Below, piece after piece: positions 43,095-51,332 of a stretch of DNA of 64,000 nucleotides (position 1 is its first letter; each line of letters begins with the position of its first letter). The position numbers and the translations under genes were made by a program. The notes below the pieces were generated by a model. The model did not search any database, had not been told where the DNA came from, and was given only the letters and a program-made list of their open reading frames with translations. This DNA comes from Asanoa hainanensis. GTDB lineage: Bacteria; Actinomycetota; Actinomycetes; Mycobacteriales; Micromonosporaceae. The stretch is taken from contig NZ_FZPH01000012.1 of NCBI RefSeq assembly GCF_900188485.1, positions 62,001 to 126,000 of the forward strand, given 5' to 3'.

Positions 43095-44201
43095 CTAGCG
43101 CCGGCGGGCTGGTTTGGCGGTCGACTCGCGGACGATGAGCTCGGGGGTGAAGATCTCGAGGTCGGGCTGGCGCGCCGCGTCCGGATCGCGGGCCAAGGTG
43201 ACGGCCCGGTTGATGGCGTGACTGACGATCTTCGCCGTGGGCATCCGGGACGTGGTCAGGGCCGGCACCGTGTGGCTGGAGATCTGGATGTCGTCGAAGC
43301 CGACGACCGAGAGCCGGTCGGGCACGGTGGCGCCGAGGCTGTGGGCCGCGTGCAGCACGCCGACCGCGATCAGGTCCGTCGAGGTGGCGACCGCCGTGGG
43401 CGGATGGGGCAGGGCCATCAGCCGGCGCAGGGCGGCGTCGCCGCCGGCCATTGTGTTGGGGCAGCGCTCCAGGTAGCCGTCCGGCACGCCGCCGAGCCGC
43501 TCGCCCATGAAGTCGACGTAGGCGCGCTCCCGGACCCAGAACTCGCCGGGCAGCTCGGCGCTGAGGAAGGCGATCCGCTTGTGCCCGAGGGCGGTCAGGT
43601 GCTCGAGCCCGGCCTGGATGCCGGCCCGGTCGTCGGTGTCGGCGCTGGGGAAGTCCAGCGGGCTGGTGCCCTGCCAGAGCGCCACCACGGGGACGCGCGA
43701 GCTGCGCAGGTCGTCGAGCAGTTGCGGGTGCACGCGCACGTCACCGAGCAGGATGATCGCGTCGGTGTGCCGGGTCTCCAGCACGGAGGTGAGCGGGATG
43801 GCCTCATCGAGCCCGGGGTGCACGTGGCCGAGCACGACGTTGTAGCCGTGCGCCATCGACTCCTTGACCAGCGCCTCGATCGCCTCGGCGAAGAACGGGT
43901 CGCTGAAGTCGCGGACGACCACGCCGATCAGGTTGGTCGAGGCGCCGCGCAGCCCCCGGGCGAGCGGGTTGGGGCGGTAGCCGAGCTGCCGCGAGGCCGC
44001 CATGACGCGCTCGCGGGTGGCGGCCGCGATCGGCACACGGGTCTCGACGCCACTGAGCACCCGCGACACGGTGCTCTGCGAGACCTCGGCCGCGTCGGCG
44101 ATGTCCTGCATCGTCGGCACAGCCCGGCGCTGATTGCCGCCGGCCGGCGGCACGCTGGGGGTCTCGGACGCCGGTCGGCGCCGGCGCGGAGCAGGGGACA
44201 T
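43095..44201 (-). CDS. LacI-family transcriptional regulator of the sugar cluster
   Basis: 368 residues. After ~28 basic, disordered residues comes the LacI helix-turn-helix MQDIADAAEVSQSTVSRVLS with the hinge RPNPLARGLR. The periplasmic-binding-like effector domain then has NLIGVVVRDFSDPFFAEAIE, TDAIILLGDV, AFLSAELPGEFW and LSVVGFDDIQISSHTVPALT. Start ATG 44201 is six bases after TATGTT, so leaderless; the open frame extending to 44972 is repeat DNA. Its probable operator CATACGATTGCA lies just upstream and again between the two sugar operons, so it should repress both importers, GH127 and itself until the sugar appears. Confidence 0.9.
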   Translation of the reverse strand: MSPAPRRRRPASETPSVPPAGGNQRRAVPTMQDIADAAEVSQSTVSRVLSGVETRVPIAAATRERVMAASRQLGYRPNPLARGLRGASTNLIGVVVRDFSDPFFAEAIEALVKESMAHGYNVVLGHVHPGLDEAIPLTSVLETRHTDAIILLGDVRVHPQLLDDLRSSRVPVVALWQGTSPLDFPSADTDDRAGIQAGLEHLTALGHKRIAFLSAELPGEFWVRERAYVDFMGERLGGVPDGYLERCPNTMAGGDAALRRLMALPHPPTAVATSTDLIAVGVLHAAHSLGATVPDRLSVVGFDDIQISSHTVPALTTSRMPTAKIVSHAINRAVTLARDPDAARQPDLEIFTPELIVRESTAKPARRR

Positions 44202-44229
44202 GCGTGAAACATACCCCGTTCGATGCGGC

Positions 44230-44258
44230 CATACGATTGCATGCGTTGCACGCATGCC
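44230..44258. promoter_or_regulatory. operators upstream of lacI: CATACGATTGCA plus perfect palindrome
   Basis: CATACGATTGCA (44230-44241) repeats the word at 37225-37236. Directly next to it, GCATGCGT-TGC-ACGCATGC (44239-44257) is a perfect 8-base inverted repeat. Together they cover the -35 region of the leaderless lacI promoter. Confidence 0.6.
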
Positions 44259-44960
44259 CCGGGCCGCGGTGGTGGCAAGGCCGTGTTGGGCCTTAGGCCG
44301 GATGCACGTCGGGGCGCGCGACCCGGCGGCGGCGGTGTGGCCGCGGTTTGCGCCGGACCGAAGGGCGTCGTCGTGAGCAGCCCACCTCCGTGTCCGGCCG
44401 CGGTGGCGGCCCGGGCGGACGGGCGTTGCGGCGCGAGGGCGGGCGGCGGTCAGGCCGTGGCGGATGCCGGGCCTGGGGGGCTGCCGCGCGCGGCAGGCAG
44501 CCCTTTCGGGCTGGCGTTCAGGCCGCGGTGGGCGCTGGGCCGGAGGCGCGTTGCAGTGTGCGGATCGGGGGCGCCAGTCTGGCCGCGGTGGGAGCGGGGC
44601 CCGAGGTGCGTTGCCGCGCGCGGTCCCCAGCTCGCCTCCGGCTGGCGGTCTGGCCGCGGTGGCGACCGGGCGGACGTGCTTTGCGGCGGGCGGGTCGGCG
44701 GCGGTCAGGCTGTGGCGGATGCCGTGCCTGAGGTGCGCTGCCTCGCGTGGCCCGCGGCCGTTTCGCGGGCTGCGGTTCAGGCCGCGGTGGGCGCAGGCCC
44801 GGCCGTACGTTGCGGCGCGGGGCCGGCCCCGGTGGGTGCCAGGCCGGAGGTGCGTGCCGTGGGCGGTCTGCGGCCCTTGACGGGCTGGCAGCCTTGGGCG
44901 CGGAGCCGCAGGCGACCGCCCTGCTCGTCCAAAACGGCCGGATCGCCTGGCTGGGTCCCG
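44259..44960. repeat. GC-rich degenerate repeat region without a gene
   Basis: GGCCGCGGTGG occurs at 44396, 44521, 44581, 44652 and 44780, at spacings near 60-70 or twice that. A longer unit, GGCGGTCAGGC[CT]GTGGCGGATGCC, appears near 44445 and 44704. Several long open frames cross it in different phases, which is expected from near-pure GC DNA. I see no gene. Confidence 0.5.
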
Positions 44961-45009
44961 CCGCCGACGCACCGAAGTCGGACGTGCGTGGGCCCCGGCG
45001 GTGGTGCGG

Positions 45010-45690
45010 TCAGGCGGTTGCTGGCGCCCGGCCGAAGCGGAAGGTTACGTCTGGCATGCGGCGCAGGCTGCGGATGCCCCAGGCCGCGCAGATGCCGACG
45101 AACAGGATCGTCAGGGCGGTGCTGAACACGCCGCGCGACAGGATTGCGAAATCCACGCCCATGTGTAGGAAGCCGATGCTCATGCCCGCGTCGATCAAGC
45201 GGCCCAGGCCCCACAGGGCGGCCGTTTGGGCGAAGACTCGGTTGAGGCCCGAGTGGTGGTGCAGCTGGGCCGGGAGCGCTACGAAGTCTCGGGCTAGGCG
45301 TTGGGTGATCGGGCGGCCTAGTAGGGCGCTGCCCAGGAACAGGGCCGCCATGAAGAGGGAGCCGATCACCGGCTGCACGAAATAGACCAGGGCGCTGGAC
45401 AGCGCCAGCGCCACGCTTGCTCGGGCGCACAGTGAGCCCGCACAGACGAGCAGGGTGCCTGGCAGGTGGCGGCCGGAGATCCAGCGGATCGCCACCGTGA
45501 TCGTGCACCAGCCGAGTACCGACAGCAGCGCCGGCAGGAGGCCGGCGGTGTGCAGCAGGATGTAGAGCAGGCCGGTGGGGACCAGAACTGTTTCGGCGAA
45601 CAGCCGCGCCGCACGGACCAGGGCCGGCTTGATGGCGCCGACCTCTATGACGTGCGGGGCTGCGTCCGCGGCTTCCTTACAGAGAGTCAT
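45010..45690 (-). CDS. membrane protein, VC0807-like
   Basis: 226 residues, five to six hydrophobic segments (LVPTGLLYILLHTAGLLPAL, ASVALALSSALVYFVQPVIG, LFMAALFLGSALLGRPITQR, STALTILFVGICAAWG). The pattern LLGRPITQRLARDFVALP followed by NRVFAQTAALWGLGRLIDAG matches a family of integral membrane proteins of unknown function related to intracellular septation protein A. ATG 45690 has only a weak ribosome-binding site. The stop lies at the edge of the GC-rich repeat region. Confidence 0.6.
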   Translation of the reverse strand: MTLCKEAADAAPHVIEVGAIKPALVRAARLFAETVLVPTGLLYILLHTAGLLPALLSVLGWCTITVAIRWISGRHLPGTLLVCAGSLCARASVALALSSALVYFVQPVIGSLFMAALFLGSALLGRPITQRLARDFVALPAQLHHHSGLNRVFAQTAALWGLGRLIDAGMSIGFLHMGVDFAILSRGVFSTALTILFVGICAAWGIRSLRRMPDVTFRFGRAPATA

Positions 45691-45838
45691 AGTTCCCGGG
45701 GGGATCGGGGGCAGGTGCGCTCACCGTAACCCAGGTTCCTGAGGCTGGCGAGAGGGCGGAGCGCATCTTGACGCGGCCCTGACCAGGCACGGGACGGTCT
45801 CGGCCCGTCTGGGCGTTTCCGCACGCTAGGCAAAGACA

Positions 45839-45870
45839 AACCCGCCACCGGTAGCTCTCGGTGACGGGTT
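45839..45870 (-). terminator. terminator of the lipoprotein gene
   Basis: A 12-base stem with one mismatch, AACCCGCCACCG / CGGTGACGGGTT, and an 8-base loop; on the minus strand it is followed by TGTCTTTG. It lies 16 bases after the 45887 stop. Confidence 0.7.
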
Positions 45871-45886
45871 CGCGACGCGTCGTCTG

Positions 45887-46381
45887 TCAGGCGCAGGCGG
45901 TCTTGATTTTCGTGGTGATGCCGGCCAGCACGGTCGTCACCTGGCCGGTCGGCGTCGGGTCGTCCGGGCGGTTCAGCTTCGTCATCGTCGCGGCACCCTC
46001 GGTGAGCGCGGCCTTGACGGGCGCCTCGATGTCCGTCGCGGCGAGTTCGGTCAGCTTCTCGGTCCACTTCTTGAACTCGCCACGAATCGACGTCTCGAGC
46101 TCGGCGACCTTGGCTTCCACCGCCGCTTGTTCGACGTTCTCGCCGTCGCCGACCAGCGCCTTCAGCTCGTCCCACTTGGTGGTGAACACCCTCGCGGCCG
46201 CCTCGCCCCCGGCGACGGCCTCGTCGCACGCGGCCTTGGTGGCGTCGGGCGCGCTGGCGGTCGCGCTCGGCACAGACGACGACGGCGCCGCCGCGTCGGC
46301 CTTCCCGTCGTCGGACCCGCATGCCGCCGCAGCACCCAGGACAACCAGACCCAACATCATCGCGCCGACAAGGCGTCGCAT
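45887..46381 (-). CDS. hypothetical lipoprotein
   Basis: 164 residues from ATG 46381, with GGGAG six bases upstream. Lipobox LGAAAACGS after RRLVGAMMLGLVV. A Ser/Ala/Pro linker is followed by a ~120-residue helical domain (KWDELKALVGDGENVEQAAV, RGEFKKWTEKLTELAATD) ending in KIKTAC, so a second cysteine is present. No enzymatic motif. It is probably a small cell-envelope protein; function unknown. Confidence 0.65.
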   Translation of the reverse strand: MRRLVGAMMLGLVVLGAAAACGSDDGKADAAAPSSSVPSATASAPDATKAACDEAVAGGEAAARVFTTKWDELKALVGDGENVEQAAVEAKVAELETSIRGEFKKWTEKLTELAATDIEAPVKAALTEGAATMTKLNRPDDPTPTGQVTTVLAGITTKIKTACA

Positions 46382-46419
46382 GATCGCTCCCAGAAATTGA
46401 TGATCAAAATCGGGGAATG

Positions 46420-49400
46420 CTAGCGCGGCGTCAGCGCCTCTTCCTCGGCTGCCCATCGACCTCGCAAGGTGGCCAGCTCAGCCCGGTAGCGCGCCGCGTT
46501 GGCGACCTTGACGTCCTCGTACCCGCGGATCTGGTCGGGCAGTTCGGCGATCTCGACGGCCAGGGCATGGCGGCCGGGGGTCAGCCCGGCGACCAGATCC
46601 GCGACGACCGCTTCGTACTCGGCCAGCAGCGCCCGCTCCAGCCGCCGGACCCGCGCGTAGCCGAACACGTCCAGCGGCGTGCCGCGCACCGGCCGCAGCG
46701 CGCGCAGGGCGACGAACGCCGGCCGGAACCAGCGGCCCAGGGTCAGCTTGCGGCGCATACCGAGGGCACGGAAAACCGGGGGATGCAGCTTGTACGCGTA
46801 CCGCGCGCCCGGGCCGAACTCGGCGGCGACCGCCTCGTCGAGGGCGGGGTCGAGGTTGAGCCGGGCCACCTCGTACTCGTCCTTGTACGCCATCAGCTTG
46901 TGCAACTGCCTGGCCACGGCCCGGCTCAGCGCGCCGTCGGCGCCCAGGGCCGCCTCCCGCGAGCGCACCCGGGCGACCAGGTCGACGTACCGCCGCGCGT
47001 ACCCGGTGTTCTGGTAGGCGATCAGCTCCGCCACCCGGATCCGCAGCAGCCGCCCGAGTTCGGGGTCGCCGGCCGTGTCGACGCGGGCGACCAGGTCGAG
47101 CACGGCTGGATCCGGTGCGGGGGCCGGCGGAGCGGCCGGCGTGACGGCGGCGCGCACCGCGTCCGGGTCGGCGACGACCGCGCGGCCCCAACCGAAAGCG
47201 GCCAGCGACGCGGCCGGGTTGCGAGTGTTCTCCTGGATGGCCCGTTCCAGCGCGGCCCGGGACACCGGCAGCAGCCCGCGCTGCCAGGCGGCGCCGAGCA
47301 CGATCAGGTTCGCCGGCATGCCGTCGCCGAAGAGGCGCTCGGCCAGCGACTCGGCGTCGAGGTAGACGTTGCGGTCCCGGTCGGTGCGCGCGTCGATGGC
47401 GCCGACCAGCGCGTCGAGCTCCGGGAACCGCTGTGCCGGCGAGATGACCATCGCGCCGGTCGGCACGGCGCTGGTCGAGACGACCGCGACCGTGCGCTCC
47501 GCCGACAGCACGGCGAGGTTGTCCGGTGCGGTCGCGCCGAGCAGGTCGAGCGCCAGGTAGACGTCCGCGCCGCCGCGCGCGGCCCGGTTGGAGCTCGCCT
47601 CCTTGTCCGCGTGGATCCGCACGTCGGACACGACCGGGCCGCCCTTCTGAGCCAGGCCGGTCTGGTCGAGACCGCGGACGTGCCGGCCGTCGAGGTGCGC
47701 CGCCGTGCTGAGCAGCCGGGCCGCGGTGACCACGCCGGTGCCGCCGATGCCGACGAACCGAACCGTCACCGAAGCGAAAGCCGGCGCCACGGGGTCCGCG
47801 ACGGCGGGAGGAGGGAGAGACGACCGGCCGGCGGGGTCCGCGACGGCGGGAGGAGGGAGAGACGACCGGCCGGCGGGGTCCGCGACGGCGGGAGGAGGGA
47901 GAGACGACCGGCCGGCGGGGTCCGCGACGTCGGGAGGAGGGAAGGACGACCGGGCGGCGGGGTCCGCGATGTCGGGAGGACGGAAAGACGACCGGGCCGC
48001 GGGCGCCGTGACCGTCACTTCGACGAAGGCCGGGCAGTCGCCGTGCACGCACGTGTAGTCGGCGTTGCACGAGGACTGGTGGATCTGGGTCTTGCGGCCG
48101 AACTCCGTGTCCACCGGCCGCACGGACAGGCACTGCGACTTGTGCCCGCAGTCGCCGCAGCCCTCGCAGACCCGCTCATTGATCATGGTGCGCCGCTTCG
48201 GCGCCGGCAGGTCGCCCCTCCCGCGCAGCCGCCGCTTCTCCGCCGCGCACCGCTGGTCGTGCACGAGCACGGTCACGCCGGGCGTCGCGGCGAGCTCCTC
48301 CTGGGCCCGCATCAGCTCGGCGCGGTCGCGGACCTCGGCGATGGGCGCCAGCCGTACACCTCGGTAGCGCTGTGGCTCGTCGGTCGTGACGATCACGCGG
48401 CGGACCCCCTCGGCCGCCAGCCACCGGGTCAGGTCGGGCACCGACAGCGCCGGCCGCACCTCCTGGCCGCCGGTCATCGCGACCGCCGAGTTGTAGAGCA
48501 GCTTGTAGGTGATGTTGGTGCCGGCCGCCACCGACGCCCGCACCGCAAGCGAGCCGGAATGGTGGAACGTGCCGTCGCCCATGTTCTGGAAGATGTGCCC
48601 GGCCTCGACGAATGGCGCCTGCCCGATCCACTGGGCTCCCTCGCCGCCCATCTGGGTCGCGCTGACCACCTGGTCGCGCCGCTCCGGATGCAGCAGCACC
48701 ATGGTGTGGCAGCCGATGCCGGCACCGACGAGCGCGCCCTCCGGCGCGGCGGTCGACAGGTTGTGCGGGCAGCCCGAGCAGTAGAACGGCGACCGGGTCG
48801 CCAGCAGTGGCAAAGCGGCCCGAGTCCGCGGGCGCGCCACCGCCTCCGAAGGCAGCAGGCCGAGCCGCCGCAGCCGAGCGCCGACGGCCGTCGCGATCGT
48901 GTCGCTGTCGAGCCCGCCGCCGGTCGGCAGCAGGGGAGCGCCGTTCTCGTCGCGCTTCCCGCGTACGACCGGGCGCCGTTCCAGGTCGTACAACAGGTCC
49001 CTGATCCCGGTCTCGACGAACGGGCCCTTCTCCTCGATGACCAGGATCTCCTCGAGGCCGGACGCGAACGCGCGAATCGCCGACGGCTCCAGCGGCCACA
49101 CGACGTCGAGCTTGAGCACGCGGATGCCGTCTGCCACGCCGAGCCGGCGCAGCGCGTCGCGGAGCTCCAGATAGGCCGAACCCGACGCGACCAGCCCGAT
49201 GCGGTCCGAAGGGGACTCGCACACGACGCGGTTCAGCCCGTTGTCACGCAGATAGGCCAGCAGCAGCGCCAGCCGCGGGCCCTGCAGCGTCGCCTCCTTG
49301 TCGAGGGATGCCTGGCCGAGCACCTCGGCGCTGGGCCGGTGCACGTACGGCCGGCCCTCGTGGAGCACCGTCGGCACGACCGGCTTGACCCGGTCCGGAC

Positions 49401-50013
49401 CCGCGATCACCGACTCGATGGCGTCGGCCACCTGCGTGGTGACCTTCAGCGCCGTCCAGAGGCCGCTGGCCCGCGACGCGGCGATCGCGTGGCGGCCGAG
49501 GTCGAGCAGCTCCTGCACGTCCGACGGCTGGAACACCGGCATGCCCAGCGCGGCGAGCAGGGTCTCGCTGGCGGACGGCAGCGTCGACGACTTGTTGGTC
49601 GGGTCGTCGCCGCACAGGGCGAGCAGGCCGCCCAGGGGATGGGCGCCGGTGAAGTTGCCGTGCCGGAGCGCGTCGGCGGCGCGGTCGACGCCGGGCGCCT
49701 TGCCGTACCAGACACCGAGCACGCCCTGCCGGCGCGGATTCGGCAGCAGCGGCGCGAGCTGGCTGCCCCAGACGGCCGTCGCGCCGAGCTCCTCGTTCTG
49801 TGCCGGCTCGTGCACCACGTGCAGGTCCGGCCACCCCTTTCGGGCGCGGGCGAGCTCCTGGTCGAAGCCACCAAGCGGCGAGCCCGGATAGCCGGACACC
49901 AGGGCGGCCGTGTCGAGTGCGGCGGCGGCGTCGGCGCGGAGCTGGTCGGCGACCAACCGGACCATGGCCTGGGTGCCGGACAGAACCTCGGCAACCGGTG
50001 GATCGGATTTCAC
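46420..50013 (-). CDS. indolepyruvate:ferredoxin oxidoreductase, alpha-gamma fusion
   Basis: 1197 residues, the usual length of the fused actinobacterial enzyme plus an insertion. The thiamine-diphosphate domains come first (LVSGYPGSPLGGFDQELARA, NEELGATAVWGSQLA, then GAGIGCHTMVLL and GEGAQWIGQAPFVEAGHIFQ). A cysteine cluster for iron-sulfur centres follows (CEGCGDCGHKSQCLSV, CNADYTCVHGDC), then the gamma domain (VTVRFVGIGGTGVVTAARLL). It decarboxylates aryl-pyruvates or branched 2-oxoacids to acyl-CoA with ferredoxin reduction. Between the cysteine cluster and the gamma domain lie five 14-residue repeats. No partner gene is adjacent. The start at ATG 50013 faces a divergent hydrolase. Confidence 0.9.
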   Translation of the reverse strand: MKSDPPVAEVLSGTQAMVRLVADQLRADAAAALDTAALVSGYPGSPLGGFDQELARARKGWPDLHVVHEPAQNEELGATAVWGSQLAPLLPNPRRQGVLGVWYGKAPGVDRAADALRHGNFTGAHPLGGLLALCGDDPTNKSSTLPSASETLLAALGMPVFQPSDVQELLDLGRHAIAASRASGLWTALKVTTQVADAIESVIAGPDRVKPVVPTVLHEGRPYVHRPSAEVLGQASLDKEATLQGPRLALLLAYLRDNGLNRVVCESPSDRIGLVASGSAYLELRDALRRLGVADGIRVLKLDVVWPLEPSAIRAFASGLEEILVIEEKGPFVETGIRDLLYDLERRPVVRGKRDENGAPLLPTGGGLDSDTIATAVGARLRRLGLLPSEAVARPRTRAALPLLATRSPFYCSGCPHNLSTAAPEGALVGAGIGCHTMVLLHPERRDQVVSATQMGGEGAQWIGQAPFVEAGHIFQNMGDGTFHHSGSLAVRASVAAGTNITYKLLYNSAVAMTGGQEVRPALSVPDLTRWLAAEGVRRVIVTTDEPQRYRGVRLAPIAEVRDRAELMRAQEELAATPGVTVLVHDQRCAAEKRRLRGRGDLPAPKRRTMINERVCEGCGDCGHKSQCLSVRPVDTEFGRKTQIHQSSCNADYTCVHGDCPAFVEVTVTAPAARSSFRPPDIADPAARSSFPPPDVADPAGRSSLPPPAVADPAGRSSLPPPAVADPAGRSSLPPPAVADPVAPAFASVTVRFVGIGGTGVVTAARLLSTAAHLDGRHVRGLDQTGLAQKGGPVVSDVRIHADKEASSNRAARGGADVYLALDLLGATAPDNLAVLSAERTVAVVSTSAVPTGAMVISPAQRFPELDALVGAIDARTDRDRNVYLDAESLAERLFGDGMPANLIVLGAAWQRGLLPVSRAALERAIQENTRNPAASLAAFGWGRAVVADPDAVRAAVTPAAPPAPAPDPAVLDLVARVDTAGDPELGRLLRIRVAELIAYQNTGYARRYVDLVARVRSREAALGADGALSRAVARQLHKLMAYKDEYEVARLNLDPALDEAVAAEFGPGARYAYKLHPPVFRALGMRRKLTLGRWFRPAFVALRALRPVRGTPLDVFGYARVRRLERALLAEYEAVVADLVAGLTPGRHALAVEIAELPDQIRGYEDVKVANAARYRAELATLRGRWAAEEEALTPR
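47791..48000 (-). repeat. five 42-base tandem repeats inside the oxidoreductase gene
   Basis: Units start at 47791, 47833, 47875, 47917 and 47959. The first three are identical and the last two diverged. Each encodes 14 residues of the form DPAGRSSLPPPAVA, keeping the reading frame and lengthening an interdomain linker by 70 residues. Confidence 0.95.
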
Positions 50014-50053
50014 GTCACCATTCCTAGCCCATAGCCGAGCGCGATGCTATTTG

Positions 50054-50067
50054 AGTAAACGTTAACT
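50054..50067. promoter_or_regulatory. near-perfect palindrome AGTAAACGTTAACT between divergent genes
   Basis: A 14-base inverted repeat with central ACGT and one mismatched pair lies in the AT-rich region between the oxidoreductase and the hydrolase. It is a possible operator for one or both; the regulator is unknown. Confidence 0.4.
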
Positions 50068-50162
50068 ACGGAAAGATGAAGATAAATCAATTGGCGTTCC
50101 GCCCCGCGGAATTCTACGGGAATCGGGGTACGCGACGCGATTAGCGACTCTACCTTTCAGAA

Positions 50163-50930
50163 GTGATCGAACCTCTGTCGTACGACGTGCGCGGCACCGG
50201 ACCCGGACTCGTACTCGTGCACGGCACCGGCAGCACCGGCCTCAAGAGTTGGGGGACCGTGCTGGACGGTCTCGCGGCCCGGCACACGGTCGTCCTGCCG
50301 AACCTGCCGGGCTCCGGCGACACGCCGCCCGTCGCGAAGCTGGACGTGGCCGGCCTGGCCGACCGGGTGGTCGCCACCGCCGTCGCGGCCGGGCTGGATG
50401 ACTTCGCCCTCGGCGGCGCGTCGCTCGGCGCCCCCATCGCGATCGCCGCGGCCGCCCGGCACCCGCAGCGGGTCTCCCGGCTGGTCAGCGTCGTCGGCTT
50501 CGCCCGGGCGCGGCCGACCCTGCGGCTCAACCTGGAGCTGTGGGGCGCGATGTTCGCCCGCGGTGACGCCGACCTGGGCAAGCTGCTGGTCGGCATGTCC
50601 TTCGCGGAGGAGTTCCTGGCCACGCTGACCGACGAGCAGCTCGACCGGTACGCGGCGACGCTGACCGCCGACCCGGCGCCGGGCACGGTCGCCCAGACCG
50701 ACCTCGGGGCGCGCCTCGACGTCCGGGAAGACCTGGCGCGCGTCACGGCACCCACCCTGGTGGTCGTCGCCACGGGGGACCGGTGCGTCGCGCCCGTCCA
50801 CTCGCGAGAGATCGCCGACGGCATCCCGGGCGCCCGGCTGGTCGAGGTGCCCGGCGGTCACGCGGCCCGGTTCGAGGACCCCGAGCGGACACTGTCCGTC
50901 ATCGTCGACTTCCTCGAAACCACCACATAG
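50163..50930 (+). CDS. alpha/beta hydrolase
   Basis: 255 residues. Oxyanion motif LVLVHGTGSTG, nucleophile elbow GGASLGAP (Ser in G-x-S-x-G), acid region VVVATGDRCVAP and catalytic histidine PGGHAARFEDP follow the alpha/beta-hydrolase order. It is cytosolic with no signal peptide. GTG 50163 is six bases after TACCTT and has no ribosome-binding site, hence leaderless. The substrate cannot be read; esters or lactones are typical. Confidence 0.85.
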   Translation: MIEPLSYDVRGTGPGLVLVHGTGSTGLKSWGTVLDGLAARHTVVLPNLPGSGDTPPVAKLDVAGLADRVVATAVAAGLDDFALGGASLGAPIAIAAAARHPQRVSRLVSVVGFARARPTLRLNLELWGAMFARGDADLGKLLVGMSFAEEFLATLTDEQLDRYAATLTADPAPGTVAQTDLGARLDVREDLARVTAPTLVVVATGDRCVAPVHSREIADGIPGARLVEVPGGHAARFEDPERTLSVIVDFLETTT

Positions 50931-51029
50931 GACAGATCAGGTTCACCGCGCCGTGATCATGGTGTAATCGTCCTGTGATTGGCGGATCGCAGATTGGCTT
51001 TCACCTATTCATCGGTGCAAGGAGAGCCA

Positions 51030-51332
51030 ATGGCGCCCACCCCGCCGACCGACGCCGAGCTGGATGTGTTCATCCGGACCCGGCTTGCCTCCCTCGGAAT
51101 CGACCTCGACCAACTGCCGCCCGGCACCTCCGACGACCCGGAGACCGGCGCGCCCGGCCGCGACTCCGTGCTCGCCTCGCTGCGCTCCTTCGTCCGGGGC
51201 ACGATCACGCAGATCGCCGCCTACCAGCTGCCCGCGCCCGCCGGCACCGACCCGGTCGTGGCCCGCGCGCTGTCGCAGCAGCCGGCGCCGCTGCTCTACC
51301 CGTCGATCAGCACCGAGTGGAGCAAGCCATGA
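51030..51332 (+). CDS. small partner protein coupled to an amidase
   Basis: 100 residues from ATG 51030, with AAGGAG upstream. A helical N-terminus (ELDVFIRTRLASLGIDLDQL) and SVLASLRSFVRGTITQIAAY are followed by a Pro-rich tail. The stop overlaps the amidase ATG by four bases. The arrangement resembles AtzG-AtzE, where a small helical protein stabilises an amidase, but the sequence similarity is weak and this is inference. No signal peptide, whereas the amidase has one, which argues against a stable cytosolic complex. Confidence 0.6.
   Translation: MAPTPPTDAELDVFIRTRLASLGIDLDQLPPGTSDDPETGAPGRDSVLASLRSFVRGTITQIAAYQLPAPAGTDPVVARALSQQPAPLLYPSISTEWSKP

Noticed and set aside
44223-45385. Long plus-strand frames in the GC-rich repeat field
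   Set aside because: Several phases are open at once, the residues are low-complexity and no ribosome-binding site or domain is seen.
47791-48000. Regular 42-base repeats as a CRISPR array
   Set aside because: The units are contiguous with no spacers, in frame with a protein and encode a Pro/Ser linker.
46417-50034. A full-length open frame of ~1205 codons on the plus strand, antisense to the oxidoreductase
   Set aside because: It mirrors the minus-strand gene because high third-position GC removes stops. Its composition (Arg/Gly/Pro/Ala-rich, no motifs) is that of a shadow, while the minus strand shows all family motifs.
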